A stretch of 60,674 bases of DNA, from positions 1-60,674 of the forward strand of contig JAZQHC010000052.1 of assembly GCA_045540335.1 (NCBI GenBank). The letters run 5' to 3'. Below the pieces are notes generated by a model. It was not told where the DNA came from and ran no database searches. It worked only from the letters and a program-made list of their open reading frames with translations. This DNA is from RGIG7213 sp045540335. Its GTDB lineage: Bacteria; Bacillota; Clostridia; Oscillospirales; CAG-272. Positions 16,575 through 24,030 of the stretch are shown piece after piece. The position numbers and the translations under genes were made by a program. The stretch's first letter is position 1. Each line of letters begins with the position of its first letter.

Positions 16575-16681
16575 GGTAAATATTTATTAATGTCAAAGTT
16601 ATTTGCATGACAAACGGGATATGTTGATACAGTTAAATAATAAAATTTTATTGATTTTTTAGTAGGATTTTCGTTTTTAAT

Positions 16682-16833
16682 AAAACTTAAATGTTTTTAA
16701 AACATCGCACAAATATCGTGCCGTTATAATCAGCTTGTCATGTGTGGAGAGTAAAAAAGTTTGTTAAATAAATTTTGGAATTAACAAAACTCAAACATTT
16801 TTTAAAACTTTCAAAAACAACAAAAAATATAAT
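16682..16833 (+). promoter_or_regulatory. Two similar promoter units upstream of the sensor cluster
   Basis: Within an AT-rich 390-base spacer two related boxes occur: AAAACTTAAATGTTTTTAAA at 16682 and AAAACTCAAACATTTTTTAA at 16786. Each is followed by TATAAT at nearly the same distance (43 and 42 bases, at 16725 and 16828), and neither TATAAT has a good -35 at 17 bases. A related pair of boxes precedes the response-regulator gene. This is the layout expected for activator-dependent promoters; autoregulation by the adjacent OmpR-type regulator is a hypothesis. Confidence 0.4.
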
Positions 16834-16865
16834 GTTATTGTAAATGCAAGAAAGAGGTAAATATT

Positions 16866-17231
16866 ATGAACAAAAACGATCAAGATTTTCTTATTCAAAA
16901 GGTACGCACGCAATATACTGAAAAAGAACACACAAGCCTTGACGAGCTTAAACAGTTAGATCGTAAGGTAAAGCGCCCTGCCAATGTATTTGCATACGTC
17001 TTAGGCAGTATAGGTGCAATCATTATGGGTAGCGGTATGAGCCTTGTAATGACTGATATCGCACAAACAATCGGTATTAACAATCCGATGGTTTTGGGTA
17101 TTATAATTGGAATTATAGGTATGGTTATGACAATTATAAATTACCCGATTTACAAATGTATTCTCAATGCACGCCGTAAAAAATACGCAGACAAAATAAT
17201 TGATATAAGCGATAAAATCATGAAAGGTTAA
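16866..17231 (+). CDS. Small membrane protein, first of a paralogous pair around the two-component genes
   Basis: A 121-residue protein with a charged N-terminal 38 residues, two transmembrane helices and a basic C-terminal helix. The core reads GSIGAIIMGSGMSLVMTDIA, then MVLGIIIGIIGMVMTIINYPIY. The protein at 20514-20915 has the same arrangement with GIIGAIIMGTGMSLVMTDIG and FFGIIIGIVGMVLVCLAYPI, so the two are clear paralogs. No named family recognised. RBS AAAGAGG; it overlaps nothing and is followed after 7 bases by the coiled-coil gene. A role in envelope stress or in gating the neighbouring sensor kinase is a guess from position. Confidence 0.75.
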   Translation: MNKNDQDFLIQKVRTQYTEKEHTSLDELKQLDRKVKRPANVFAYVLGSIGAIIMGSGMSLVMTDIAQTIGINNPMVLGIIIGIIGMVMTIINYPIYKCILNARRKKYADKIIDISDKIMKG

Positions 17232-17238
17232 GGTGAAT

Positions 17239-17544
17239 ATGATGGGAGAATTTTTGAAAAAAGCATTTCAGGATATGAAAGAATCCGCAAAAGCGCAGCA
17301 CGAGGTTGATAAGGCTAATTTCCAAGCGGCAAAGGCAGAAGCTAAAGCTAATTTTGAAGAAAACCGAGGTCACAACACCTTTGCAAAGGCAAAAGCAGAC
17401 GCAAAGAAAAGCTGGGATGATGCACACATGAGCCCTTCGGAAAGAAGCGCAAAGATGCAACAAGAAAGAGAAGAACAGATTGCTGCAGCAAAAGCAAGAA
17501 TTGAAGACGCGAATAACCGCTACGAAGCAGCAAAGAAAAAATAA
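17239..17544 (+). CDS. Alanine/lysine-rich coiled-coil protein
   Basis: About 101 residues, almost entirely charged helix (AKAQHEVDKANFQAAKAEAK, KADAKKSWDDAHMSPSERSA, then EREEQIAAAKARIEDA), with no membrane segment. ATG at 17239 or 17242 with AAGGTG just upstream; a GTG at 17233 would overlap the ribosome site. It is cotranscribed with the preceding small membrane protein. Composition suggests a soluble elongated helical protein that could pair with the membrane protein's cytosolic tails. No family recognised. Confidence 0.65.
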   Translation: MMGEFLKKAFQDMKESAKAQHEVDKANFQAAKAEAKANFEENRGHNTFAKAKADAKKSWDDAHMSPSERSAKMQQEREEQIAAAKARIEDANNRYEAAKKK

Positions 17545-17552
17545 AATATTTT

Positions 17553-17583
17553 TATAGCGAGATGCCGAACGGTATCTCGCTAT
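17553..17583 (+). terminator. Strong hairpin after the coiled-coil gene, poor T-run
   Basis: TAGCGAGATGCC and GGTATCTCGCTA form a stem of about 11 pairs around GAAC. The following bases are TGCCTGTATT, so termination efficiency is doubtful. It may instead protect the message end. Confidence 0.45.
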
Positions 17584-17604
17584 GCCTGTATTAAAGAGTG
17601 AGTT

Positions 17605-17766
17605 ATGAAAAAAACGATAAGCTACGATGTTAATAATAAAAAACTTGAAAGAAGATATCGAAAATACGATGAACAAAAGCGTCGAGGTAACCTCCTCAAT
17701 GCTAAAAACAAATTTACTGCAAAAATTTATACGCGCTGTTGTAGAATATTTGCACCGATGCTCTAA
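17605..17766 (+). CDS. Possible small basic protein (53 residues)
   Basis: Open frame from ATG at 17605 with AGAG upstream: MKKTISYDVNNKKLERRYRK, continuing basic to a TAA at 17766. It is highly positively charged, with two adjacent cysteines near the end, and has no membrane segment. It could be a real small protein or a chance frame between the coiled-coil gene and the response-regulator promoter. No family recognised. Confidence 0.35.
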   Translation: MKKTISYDVNNKKLERRYRKYDEQKRRGNLLNAKNKFTAKIYTRCCRIFAPML

Positions 17767-17815
17767 AACGTACATTAAAATCAAAATAGTTTTAATATTA
17801 TTTTGAAAATAAGTG

Positions 17816-17853
17816 AAAACACAAACAAAACTTTAACATTTACGTGCTATACT
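17816..17853 (+). promoter_or_regulatory. Promoter region of the response-regulator gene with 11-bp spaced repeats
   Basis: AAAACACAAAC at 17816 and AAAACTTTAAC at 17827 are direct repeats spaced 11 bases, the spacing used by OmpR/PhoB-type regulators. TATACT follows at 17848 without a good -35. The boxes resemble those upstream of 16866. Confidence 0.4.
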
Positions 17854-17887
17854 GTTTATCGAATCAAATAGTATGCGAGGTAAATCA

Positions 17888-18559
17888 ATGTTTAAGATAT
17901 TAGTTGTGGAAGATGATAGTGAATTAAATAGAACGGTATGTTCTTTTTTAAATCATAGCGGATACGAGGCAGTGGGGTGCTTGAATGGTAACGAAGCATA
18001 CGATGCTCTTTACGAAAATATATTTGATCTTATCGTGTCTGATATTATGATGCCAGGTGTGGATGGGTTTGAATTTGCAAAAACGGTACGTGAATTAAAT
18101 GATAATATTCCAATATTATTTATGACAGCGCGCGATGATATTGCTTCTAAACAAAGAGGGTTTCGTATAGGTGTTGATGATTATATGGTAAAGCCAATAG
18201 ACCTTGACGAATTGTTTTTGCGTATAGGTGCACTTCTTCGCCGTGCCAAAATCGCTTCCTCGCGTAAGCTTGAAATCGGCAATTTTGTTATGGATGCTGA
18301 CGAGCATACTGCATATTTTAATGAAGAAGAAATTCCGTTAACAAATAGGGAATTCAGTATTTTGTATAAATTGTTGTCGTATCCCAAAAAAACATTTACA
18401 CGAACACAGCTGATGGACGAGTTTTGGGATGTTGATACTGATACCGCACCAAGGGCAGTAGATGTTTATATGACCAAGCTTCGCCAAAAATTATCTTCTT
18501 GTGAAGATTTTGAGATCAAAACCGTTCACGGCCTCGGATATAAGGCGGTGATAAAGTGA
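17888..18559 (+). CDS. OmpR/PhoB-family response regulator
   Basis: A 223-residue two-component response regulator. Receiver domain residues 1-115 have the acidic pair (VVEDD), the phosphoacceptor aspartate in LIVSDIMMPGVDG, the Thr/Ser switch MTAR and the conserved Lys in DYMVKPID. The winged-helix DNA-binding domain follows (LTNREFSILYKLLSYPKKTF, then RAVDVYMTKLRQKL, TVHGLGYK). I start at MFKILVVEDD, which has GAGGT upstream, rather than five codons earlier. The stop overlaps the kinase start, so the pair is translationally coupled. Confidence 0.93.
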   Translation: MFKILVVEDDSELNRTVCSFLNHSGYEAVGCLNGNEAYDALYENIFDLIVSDIMMPGVDGFEFAKTVRELNDNIPILFMTARDDIASKQRGFRIGVDDYMVKPIDLDELFLRIGALLRRAKIASSRKLEIGNFVMDADEHTAYFNEEEIPLTNREFSILYKLLSYPKKTFTRTQLMDEFWDVDTDTAPRAVDVYMTKLRQKLSSCEDFEIKTVHGLGYKAVIK

Positions 18560-19629
18560 AGAAAAATAATTCAGTTAGAATCATTTTAAAGTTTTTGAAT
18601 CATTATTTTATATTCTTTTTATTGGTTGCATTTGTTATTACCTGTTGCACGATGCTGTTTGCTTCTATATTGGAAGATTCTCTTAATATAGTTTTTACCA
18701 AAGAGAATATAACCATTGCCGCGAAAATAACGTTTCTGAACGTCGCACTTTTAAGCCTTATTTTTACGATAGTTGATATTGTTCGCAGAAAACTTACGGT
18801 AGAACGTCCCGTGAAATGTATAACCGATGCGGCAGAAAAAATAGTTCAGGGGGATTTTTCGGTTCGTGTAAAGCCGCAAGGTAAATTTGGAATTGATGCA
18901 ACGTTCAATCGAGTTATAGATTGCTTTAATAAAATGGCACAGGAATTGGGTGGTGTAGAAACTTTGCGTACGGATTTTATAGCCAATGTTTCACATGAAA
19001 TGAAAACTCCGCTTGCAGTAATGCAAAATTATGGAACACTACTTCAAGTTCCCGATTTAAGTGAAGAAAAACGTATGGAATACGCAAGGGGCGTTACCGA
19101 TGCTTCTCGGCGTATGGCAGATATGCTGACGAATATTTTAAAGCTTAACCGCCTTGAAAATCAACAGATTTTTCCGCAAGTAACAGAATTTGATCTTGGC
19201 GAACAGCTTTGCGAATGTTTACTTGCTTACGAAAGCGTGTGGGAAAAATCGAAAATAGAAATTGAAACCGATATAGAAGAAAACGTTAAAATAAAGGCAG
19301 ATGCCGAGCTTTTAAGCCACGTTTGGAATAACCTATTTTCCAATGCGTTCAAATTTACACCCTCCGGCGGAAAGGTCAGCGTATCCTTAACATCAGACGA
19401 AAATCATGCCGTTGTAAAAGTAAGCGATACGGGCTGCGGCATTAGTTCGGAAATAGGCGGGCACATTTTTGAAAAATTTTATCAAGGTGATACTTCACAT
19501 TCCGTTCAAGGAAACGGATTGGGTCTTGCGCTGGTTAAAAGAGTTATAGATATTATGCACGGTGAAATTAGTGTCGAAAGTGCAATAGGCCGAGGATCTG
19601 CATTTACCGTGAAAATATGGAGAAAATAA
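18556..19629 (+). CDS. Sensor histidine kinase
   Basis: A 357-residue membrane histidine kinase, partner of the upstream regulator (GTGA overlap of start and stop). Two N-terminal transmembrane helices (about residues 12-35 and 55-75) enclose a very short outer loop of about 20 residues, too small for a classical ligand pocket. A HAMP linker follows (ERPVKCITDAAEKIVQGDFS), then HisKA with phosphoacceptor His in NVSHEMKTPLAVM, and the HATPase domain with N, G1 and G2 boxes (HVWNNLFSNAFKF, VSDTGCGISSEIGG, GNGLGLALVKR). The tiny sensor loop resembles intramembrane-sensing kinases that rely on a partner membrane protein. Candidates here are the flanking paralogs and the downstream eight-helix protein. 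Confidence 0.92.
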   Translation: MKKNNSVRIILKFLNHYFIFFLLVAFVITCCTMLFASILEDSLNIVFTKENITIAAKITFLNVALLSLIFTIVDIVRRKLTVERPVKCITDAAEKIVQGDFSVRVKPQGKFGIDATFNRVIDCFNKMAQELGGVETLRTDFIANVSHEMKTPLAVMQNYGTLLQVPDLSEEKRMEYARGVTDASRRMADMLTNILKLNRLENQQIFPQVTEFDLGEQLCECLLAYESVWEKSKIEIETDIEENVKIKADAELLSHVWNNLFSNAFKFTPSGGKVSVSLTSDENHAVVKVSDTGCGISSEIGGHIFEKFYQGDTSHSVQGNGLGLALVKRVIDIMHGEISVESAIGRGSAFTVKIWRK

Positions 19630-19630
19630 T

Positions 19631-20524
19631 ATGGATTGGAAAAAGCTTGCAAAATCATTCTTATTCCCACATGTTGCTTTAATGATTATTCTCATTCCGC
19701 TTTCTGTTATTTTTCTTGTGTATTCAATGGTGGTTTTAGGCCCTGAATCAGTCGTAGCGATTGTTTCGTATGTACTTGCCTTTTATACTTTAACGGTTTG
19801 CTGTTGTAGAATACCGTACCTTGTTTGCTTTTTTAAAACCTTTAAAAATGAAAACAAGTATGCACAGCTTTGGCAAAAAGACGCTCGGTTAAGGGTAAAT
19901 GTTTCGTTGTATGGTGCGTTGATTTTGAACATTGCCTACGCGTTTCTTCAATTGGGCATGGGGTATTGGCATGATACTTTTTGGTTTTATTCTTTAGCAG
20001 GTTATTATATTTCGCTTGCTGTAATGCGCTTTTTTTTGGTGCGTTACACAAGAAGTCATAAACCCGGGGAAAAAATGCTGATAGAGCTAAAGAAATATCG
20101 TGCTTGCGGCATTGTATTTCTTGTTATGAATTTGGCACTTTCGCTGATTATATTCTTTATGGTTTATTGGAACAGAACGTTTCATCACCACGAAATAACA
20201 ACTATTGCTCTTGCGGTATATACTTTTACTTCTTTCGCGTTTGCCATTGTAAGCGTAGTAAAATATCGTAAATATAACAGCCCGGTTTATTCTGCTTCAA
20301 AGGCTATCAGTCTTGCATCAGCGTGTGTATCAATGCTTACACTTGAATCAACGATGCTTACTACTTTTGGCAATAACACAATGAATTTGACGGAACGCCG
20401 CATATTACTTGGTATTTCAGGCGGTGTGATATCTGTATTTGTCGTTGTAATGGCAGTTTATATGATCATGCAGGCCACAAAAAAGATTAAGTTGTTAAAC
20501 AATAGGGGTTTATATGGAAAATAA
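19631..20524 (+). CDS. Polytopic membrane protein cotranscribed with the sensor kinase
   Basis: A 297-residue protein with about eight transmembrane segments (for example MIILIPLSVIFLVYSMVVLG, LILNIAYAFLQLGMGY, IVFLVMNLALSLIIFFMVYW, ISGGVISVFVVVMAVYMIM) and basic cytosolic loops. It starts one base after the kinase stop codon, and its end overlaps the next gene by 11 bases. No transporter signature was recognised. Similar membrane proteins next to two-component genes occur in clostridia without known function. It may be the effector or accessory sensor of the system. Confidence 0.75.
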   Translation: MDWKKLAKSFLFPHVALMIILIPLSVIFLVYSMVVLGPESVVAIVSYVLAFYTLTVCCCRIPYLVCFFKTFKNENKYAQLWQKDARLRVNVSLYGALILNIAYAFLQLGMGYWHDTFWFYSLAGYYISLAVMRFFLVRYTRSHKPGEKMLIELKKYRACGIVFLVMNLALSLIIFFMVYWNRTFHHHEITTIALAVYTFTSFAFAIVSVVKYRKYNSPVYSASKAISLASACVSMLTLESTMLTTFGNNTMNLTERRILLGISGGVISVFVVVMAVYMIMQATKKIKLLNNRGLYGK

Positions 20525-20915
20525 AGAAACATTTAATTATACTTATTCCGCAAAAGAACAAGAAGAAATAAAAGCAATTCGTCAGAAATATGCCATCTCG
20601 GACCAAAATGAGGATAAAATGGCTTTGCTTCGCAGACTTGATTCAACCGTAAGCAAAAAAGCCACTATCACTTCTTTAGTGCTCGGAATTATCGGTGCTA
20701 TAATTATGGGTACGGGAATGAGCCTCGTAATGACCGATATAGGTGATTTGCTTGGTTTGCATAGTTCAATATCAACCTTTTTCGGAATAATTATCGGTAT
20801 TGTAGGCATGGTGCTTGTATGCTTGGCGTATCCGATCTATAATCGTATATTGAAAAAAGAGAGAGAAAAAATAGCACCGGAAATCATACGACTTACAGAT
20901 GAATTGATGAAATAA
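20514..20915 (+). CDS. Small membrane protein, second of the paralogous pair
   Basis: A 133-residue paralog of the product at 16866-17231. It has a charged N-terminal region with LLRRLDSTVSKKATITSL, two helices (GIIGAIIMGTGMSLVMTDIG and FFGIIIGIVGMVLVCLAYPI) and a charged C-terminal helix. The shared GAIIMGxGMSLVMTDI motif is the signature of this pair. It overlaps the preceding gene by 11 bases, and the unit ends at a strong terminator. Its pairing with a two-component system suggests a sensing or response role, which is inference. Confidence 0.75.
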   Translation: MENKETFNYTYSAKEQEEIKAIRQKYAISDQNEDKMALLRRLDSTVSKKATITSLVLGIIGAIIMGTGMSLVMTDIGDLLGLHSSISTFFGIIIGIVGMVLVCLAYPIYNRILKKEREKIAPEIIRLTDELMK

Positions 20916-20934
20916 TATACTATTGAATTAACGT

Positions 20935-20968
20935 AAAATCCGCCGCAGATATCTGCGACGGATTTTGT
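20935..20968. terminator. Bidirectional terminator between the sensor cluster and the EEP lipoprotein
   Basis: AAAATCCGCCGCAGAT pairs with ATCTGCGACGGATTTT with one mismatch; T-rich on both strands. It serves the plus-strand cluster and the converging minus-strand gene. Confidence 0.85.
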
Positions 20969-20985
20969 ATTAAAGAATATTATGA

Positions 20986-22752
20986 TTATTCAAAACAGAT
21001 ATCTGCAAAAATCGGCTGATGGTCGGTAAGATTTTCAGATTTGTTTTTTGCCGGTGCGTGCAGAAGTACGTCAAATGTTCCTTTTTTTCCGATTATATGG
21101 TCAATCAACTGCCCTTGATGCATAAAGCTCGTTTGGAATACTCCTTTGTCGATAGCTATACTGCTTGAAATTTCACCGTTTATATCATCAATAAGTTGAT
21201 TTAAATATTTATTCTGAAAACGGTGACTGTTAAAATCACCCGTGCAGAATATATGTGCATTAGGATATGTGGCTTCTAAATATTTAAATTCGTTTGCCAT
21301 ACATGTAGCATCGTGGTATTGCTTAGGTGTATCAGATACGCCTTCCTTTTCCCAATGCCAATGTGTGGACAAAAGCGCTACTTCCAATGTGGGGTCTTGA
21401 ATTGAAGTGAATTTTGCACTTGAAATACCGTTTGAATATTCATCGCTTTGCATACCGATAAGGTATGGCACAACCGTGAATTTTTGATAATCAAGCTTAA
21501 ATTTGTCAGAACGGTATATAATCGGGCTTGAGTTTATCTTTCCATCACTTTTTTCGAGTATCATTGAATATTTAATTCCGTAAGTATCTTTAATGATCTT
21601 GAAGTAACTTTGTAAAGGTTCATGATAATTTCTGTCCATTTCTTGCACGCCAATTATATCAGGGGTATAATCAACAAGTATTTTTGCAAGTATTTCAGCA
21701 CGCTGTACAGAGGCAGGAAATCTGCTATGTTGAGTTATGGCCCTTTCATCAAGAACATTAACAGACATTATGCGCACGTCTGTCCCTTTTGTCGGAGATA
21801 CGCTTTCTTTTGCCAGATCACCTTGAAGATGCGTGCCGGTAGCAAGCTCGTTGTCATTTTTGATAACAGTACTAACAAGCTTATTTACTGCCGACCTTGC
21901 AGAATACAGTCCGCCGCATACTATCTGAAGCTGGCCTTTTTCTACAACCATCTTGTATTCCATAAGGTATGTACCGCTTTCGTAACATTTTGACGAAAGA
22001 TATCGGTTTGTCTTTCCTATAAGTATTTCGTGAGGTGCTTCAGGTGCTTCGGTATCTTTAACAACAGGAATCTCTACCCCTTTTGATGTTTTTATACGGT
22101 CGTGAAGACCTTTGGCAATCTCTTCATATCCGCCTTCAGTACTGCTATAAACGATAGTGTATTTTTTAATATCCTTGGAAATAAATGAAGCAGGAATAGC
22201 ATCAGATCCGTCAAAGCACCATTCTTCTAAAGTAAGTGTTTTTGTGTTTGTATCGTAATTTTTTGGCATAAGCGTATCTATAAAGTAAGATAATGCGGAG
22301 ATAATTGCACTGTCGTAATGTCCCGCAATAACGATATGCTCGTTTGCTTTTTCAATGGTGTAAGCATCGCTGTTTTTCGAAAGGGAATCAAGGGATGCAG
22401 AAGATTGTGCAAAGCAAGTTTGTCCGATAAGAATATATTTACCGTTTTCTTGTGTCGCCTGTGAATCCTTAATACAGATTATACTGCTGCCGGTAGATGT
22501 TTGTATTTTTGATACAAAATCGTCAACCGCCGAAGACAATACATCAGAACAGTTTTCCGGATAAACGACAGAATACATTGCTTCGCCGTTTTTGATTACT
22601 TCCACTGTTGAAGTGTCAAGTTCAGGCGCAGTATCAAAGACTGTATCTGCGGAAGTACCATTTCCGGCATCATTGCCCGTGCAAGAAGACAACGTAAATA
22701 CACAACTTGAAATAAATGTAAAAATTAGCATTATACTAAAAAGTTTTTTCAT
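20986..22752 (-). CDS. Lipoprotein with C-terminal endonuclease/exonuclease/phosphatase domain
   Basis: A 588-residue predicted lipoprotein (signal ending LSSC, Cys24). Residues about 50-310 hold two similar segments (ENGKYILIGQTCFA with KANEHIVIAGHYDSAIISAL, and PHEILIGKTNRYL with GQLQIVCGGLYSARSAVNKL). The same module precedes the EEP domain of the giant protein at 11062-15303. Residues about 325-588 form an EEP domain with the full motif set: VRIMSVNVL, PDIIGVQEMDRN, STHWHWE, CTGDFNSHR, LIDHIIG and LTDHQPIF. It is therefore likely an active metal-dependent phosphoesterase or nuclease on the cell surface. It has its own consensus promoter and shares a terminator with the sensor cluster. Substrate unknown. 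Confidence 0.85.
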   Translation of the reverse strand: MKKLFSIMLIFTFISSCVFTLSSCTGNDAGNGTSADTVFDTAPELDTSTVEVIKNGEAMYSVVYPENCSDVLSSAVDDFVSKIQTSTGSSIICIKDSQATQENGKYILIGQTCFAQSSASLDSLSKNSDAYTIEKANEHIVIAGHYDSAIISALSYFIDTLMPKNYDTNTKTLTLEEWCFDGSDAIPASFISKDIKKYTIVYSSTEGGYEEIAKGLHDRIKTSKGVEIPVVKDTEAPEAPHEILIGKTNRYLSSKCYESGTYLMEYKMVVEKGQLQIVCGGLYSARSAVNKLVSTVIKNDNELATGTHLQGDLAKESVSPTKGTDVRIMSVNVLDERAITQHSRFPASVQRAEILAKILVDYTPDIIGVQEMDRNYHEPLQSYFKIIKDTYGIKYSMILEKSDGKINSSPIIYRSDKFKLDYQKFTVVPYLIGMQSDEYSNGISSAKFTSIQDPTLEVALLSTHWHWEKEGVSDTPKQYHDATCMANEFKYLEATYPNAHIFCTGDFNSHRFQNKYLNQLIDDINGEISSSIAIDKGVFQTSFMHQGQLIDHIIGKKGTFDVLLHAPAKNKSENLTDHQPIFADICFE

Positions 22753-22846
22753 ACCATCCCTCTTTCATAGCTTACGAGAAATTTAGCGTTTGTGTTTTTT
22801 TGCGCATTGTGTGTAACATTTGCAGCATTCGCAATATATTTGAGCC

Positions 22847-22875
22847 ATTATACCATTTTTAAACTGTTTTTTCAA
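22847..22875 (-). promoter_or_regulatory. Promoter of the EEP lipoprotein gene
   Basis: On the minus strand TTGAAA, 17-base spacer, TATAAT, about 95 bases before the start codon. Confidence 0.8.
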
Positions 22876-22966
22876 GATGTAAAATACTAAGTCATTAAAT
22901 TTATTTTTTTGCATTCTTCTTGAAAATGAATAACCAGTATTTGGATTTTATATTTGCACAATTATG

Positions 22967-22995
22967 TTGAAGAAAAAAGAAAAATATGGTATAAT
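22967..22995 (+). promoter_or_regulatory. Promoter of the decayed alcohol dehydrogenase gene
   Basis: TTGAAG, 17-base spacer, TATAAT, 28 bases before the start codon. The promoter is AT-rich like the host even though the gene body is GC-rich. Confidence 0.75.
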
Positions 22996-23023
22996 AAAAT
23001 ATCAAATTTAATGGGGTGATATC

Positions 23024-23998
23024 ATGCTTGCTTATACATACATATCGAAAGAAAAATTCGGTTTAGTTGAGAAGCCAAAGCCGACAATACAGAACGAGAG
23101 GAATGCTATTGTCAAGGTCACGCTTGCGAGCATCTGTTCGAGTGGCTTGCATATTAAGCACGGCAGCGTGCCAAGAGCGGTGGAAGGAATCACGGTCGGT
23201 CACGAGATGGTCGGAATTGTGGAAGAAGTCGGTTCTGCTGTCACGCATGTGAAGCCCGGTGACAGAGTCACGGTCAATGTGGAAACCTTCTGCGGTGAGT
23301 GCTTCTTCTGCAAGAAGGGATTCGTCAACAATTGCATCGACAAGAACGGCGGTTGGGCGCTTGGTTGTCGCATTGATGGCGGTCAGGCAGAGTATGTTCG
23401 TGTGCCGTTTGCGGATCAGGCGAAGATCTCCGAAATCACCTAGGACGATACCGTTCTCATTATCGGAGCAGGCCCCACTGGAATTTGCACGCTTCTGTGT
23501 GTGATGCTGAAGAATCCCAAGCGAATCATCGTGTGCGAGAAGGATGAGAACCGCATCAGGTTCGTGAATGAGCATTATCCCGATGTGCTGACGGTTACGC
23601 CCGAAAAATGCCTTGATTTTGTTCGCGAGAACAGCGATCACGGCGGTGCGGATGTGGTGCTTGAGGTGGCAGGAGCCTCCACCGACGAAGTCGGTGGTAT
23701 GAACACCTTCGAGCTCGCATGGCAGTGTGCGCGCCCGAATGCGATCGTGACGGTGGTGGCGCTTTACGACAAAGCGCAGACCTTGCCTCTGCCGGATATG
23801 TACGGCAAGAACTTGACCTTTAAGACAGGCGGCGTTGACGGCTGTGATTGCGAGGAAACGCTGAAGCTCATTGCCGAGGGCAAACTCGATACCGAGCCGC
23901 TGATCACGCACATCTATCCGCTCTCAAAGATCGACGAGGCATATGAGCTGTTTGAAAATAAACGCTACGGGGTTATTAAAGTCGCGGTGGAGTGTTGA
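23024..23998 (+). pseudogene. Zinc-dependent alcohol dehydrogenase, disrupted
   Basis: The product is a medium-chain zinc alcohol dehydrogenase: GroES-like part with VGHEMVGIVEEVGSAVTHVK and the structural zinc loop CGECFFCKKGFVNNC, then the Rossmann motif VLIIGAGPTGICT. An in-frame TAG at 23441-23443 splits it after 139 codons. Just before the TAG the sequence jumps from VRVPFADQ to AKISEIT, so the roughly 30 residues that family members carry between these points (including the conserved TGD segment) seem to be deleted. A short extra stretch (ASTDEVGGMN) with a perfect CCACCGAC-GAA-GTCGGTGG palindrome interrupts the second half. The substrate-site motif is SSGLH rather than SSDLH. The gene is much GC-richer than its neighbours, suggesting transfer followed by decay. 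Confidence 0.75.
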
Positions 23999-24030
23999 AT
24001 ATATACCTATTATTAGGGGAAGGAGACAAA

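Noticed and set aside
23684..23703. CCACCGAC-GAA-GTCGGTGG palindrome as a terminator or recombination site
   Set aside because: There is no T-run and it lies inside the coding frame of the dehydrogenase. It is better treated as part of a small insertion and is reported under that gene.
23063..23911. Long 282-codon minus-strand frame opposite the alcohol dehydrogenase
   Set aside because: GC-rich coding DNA often leaves the antisense frame open. The product is His/Arg-rich without any motif, and the plus strand clearly encodes an alcohol dehydrogenase.
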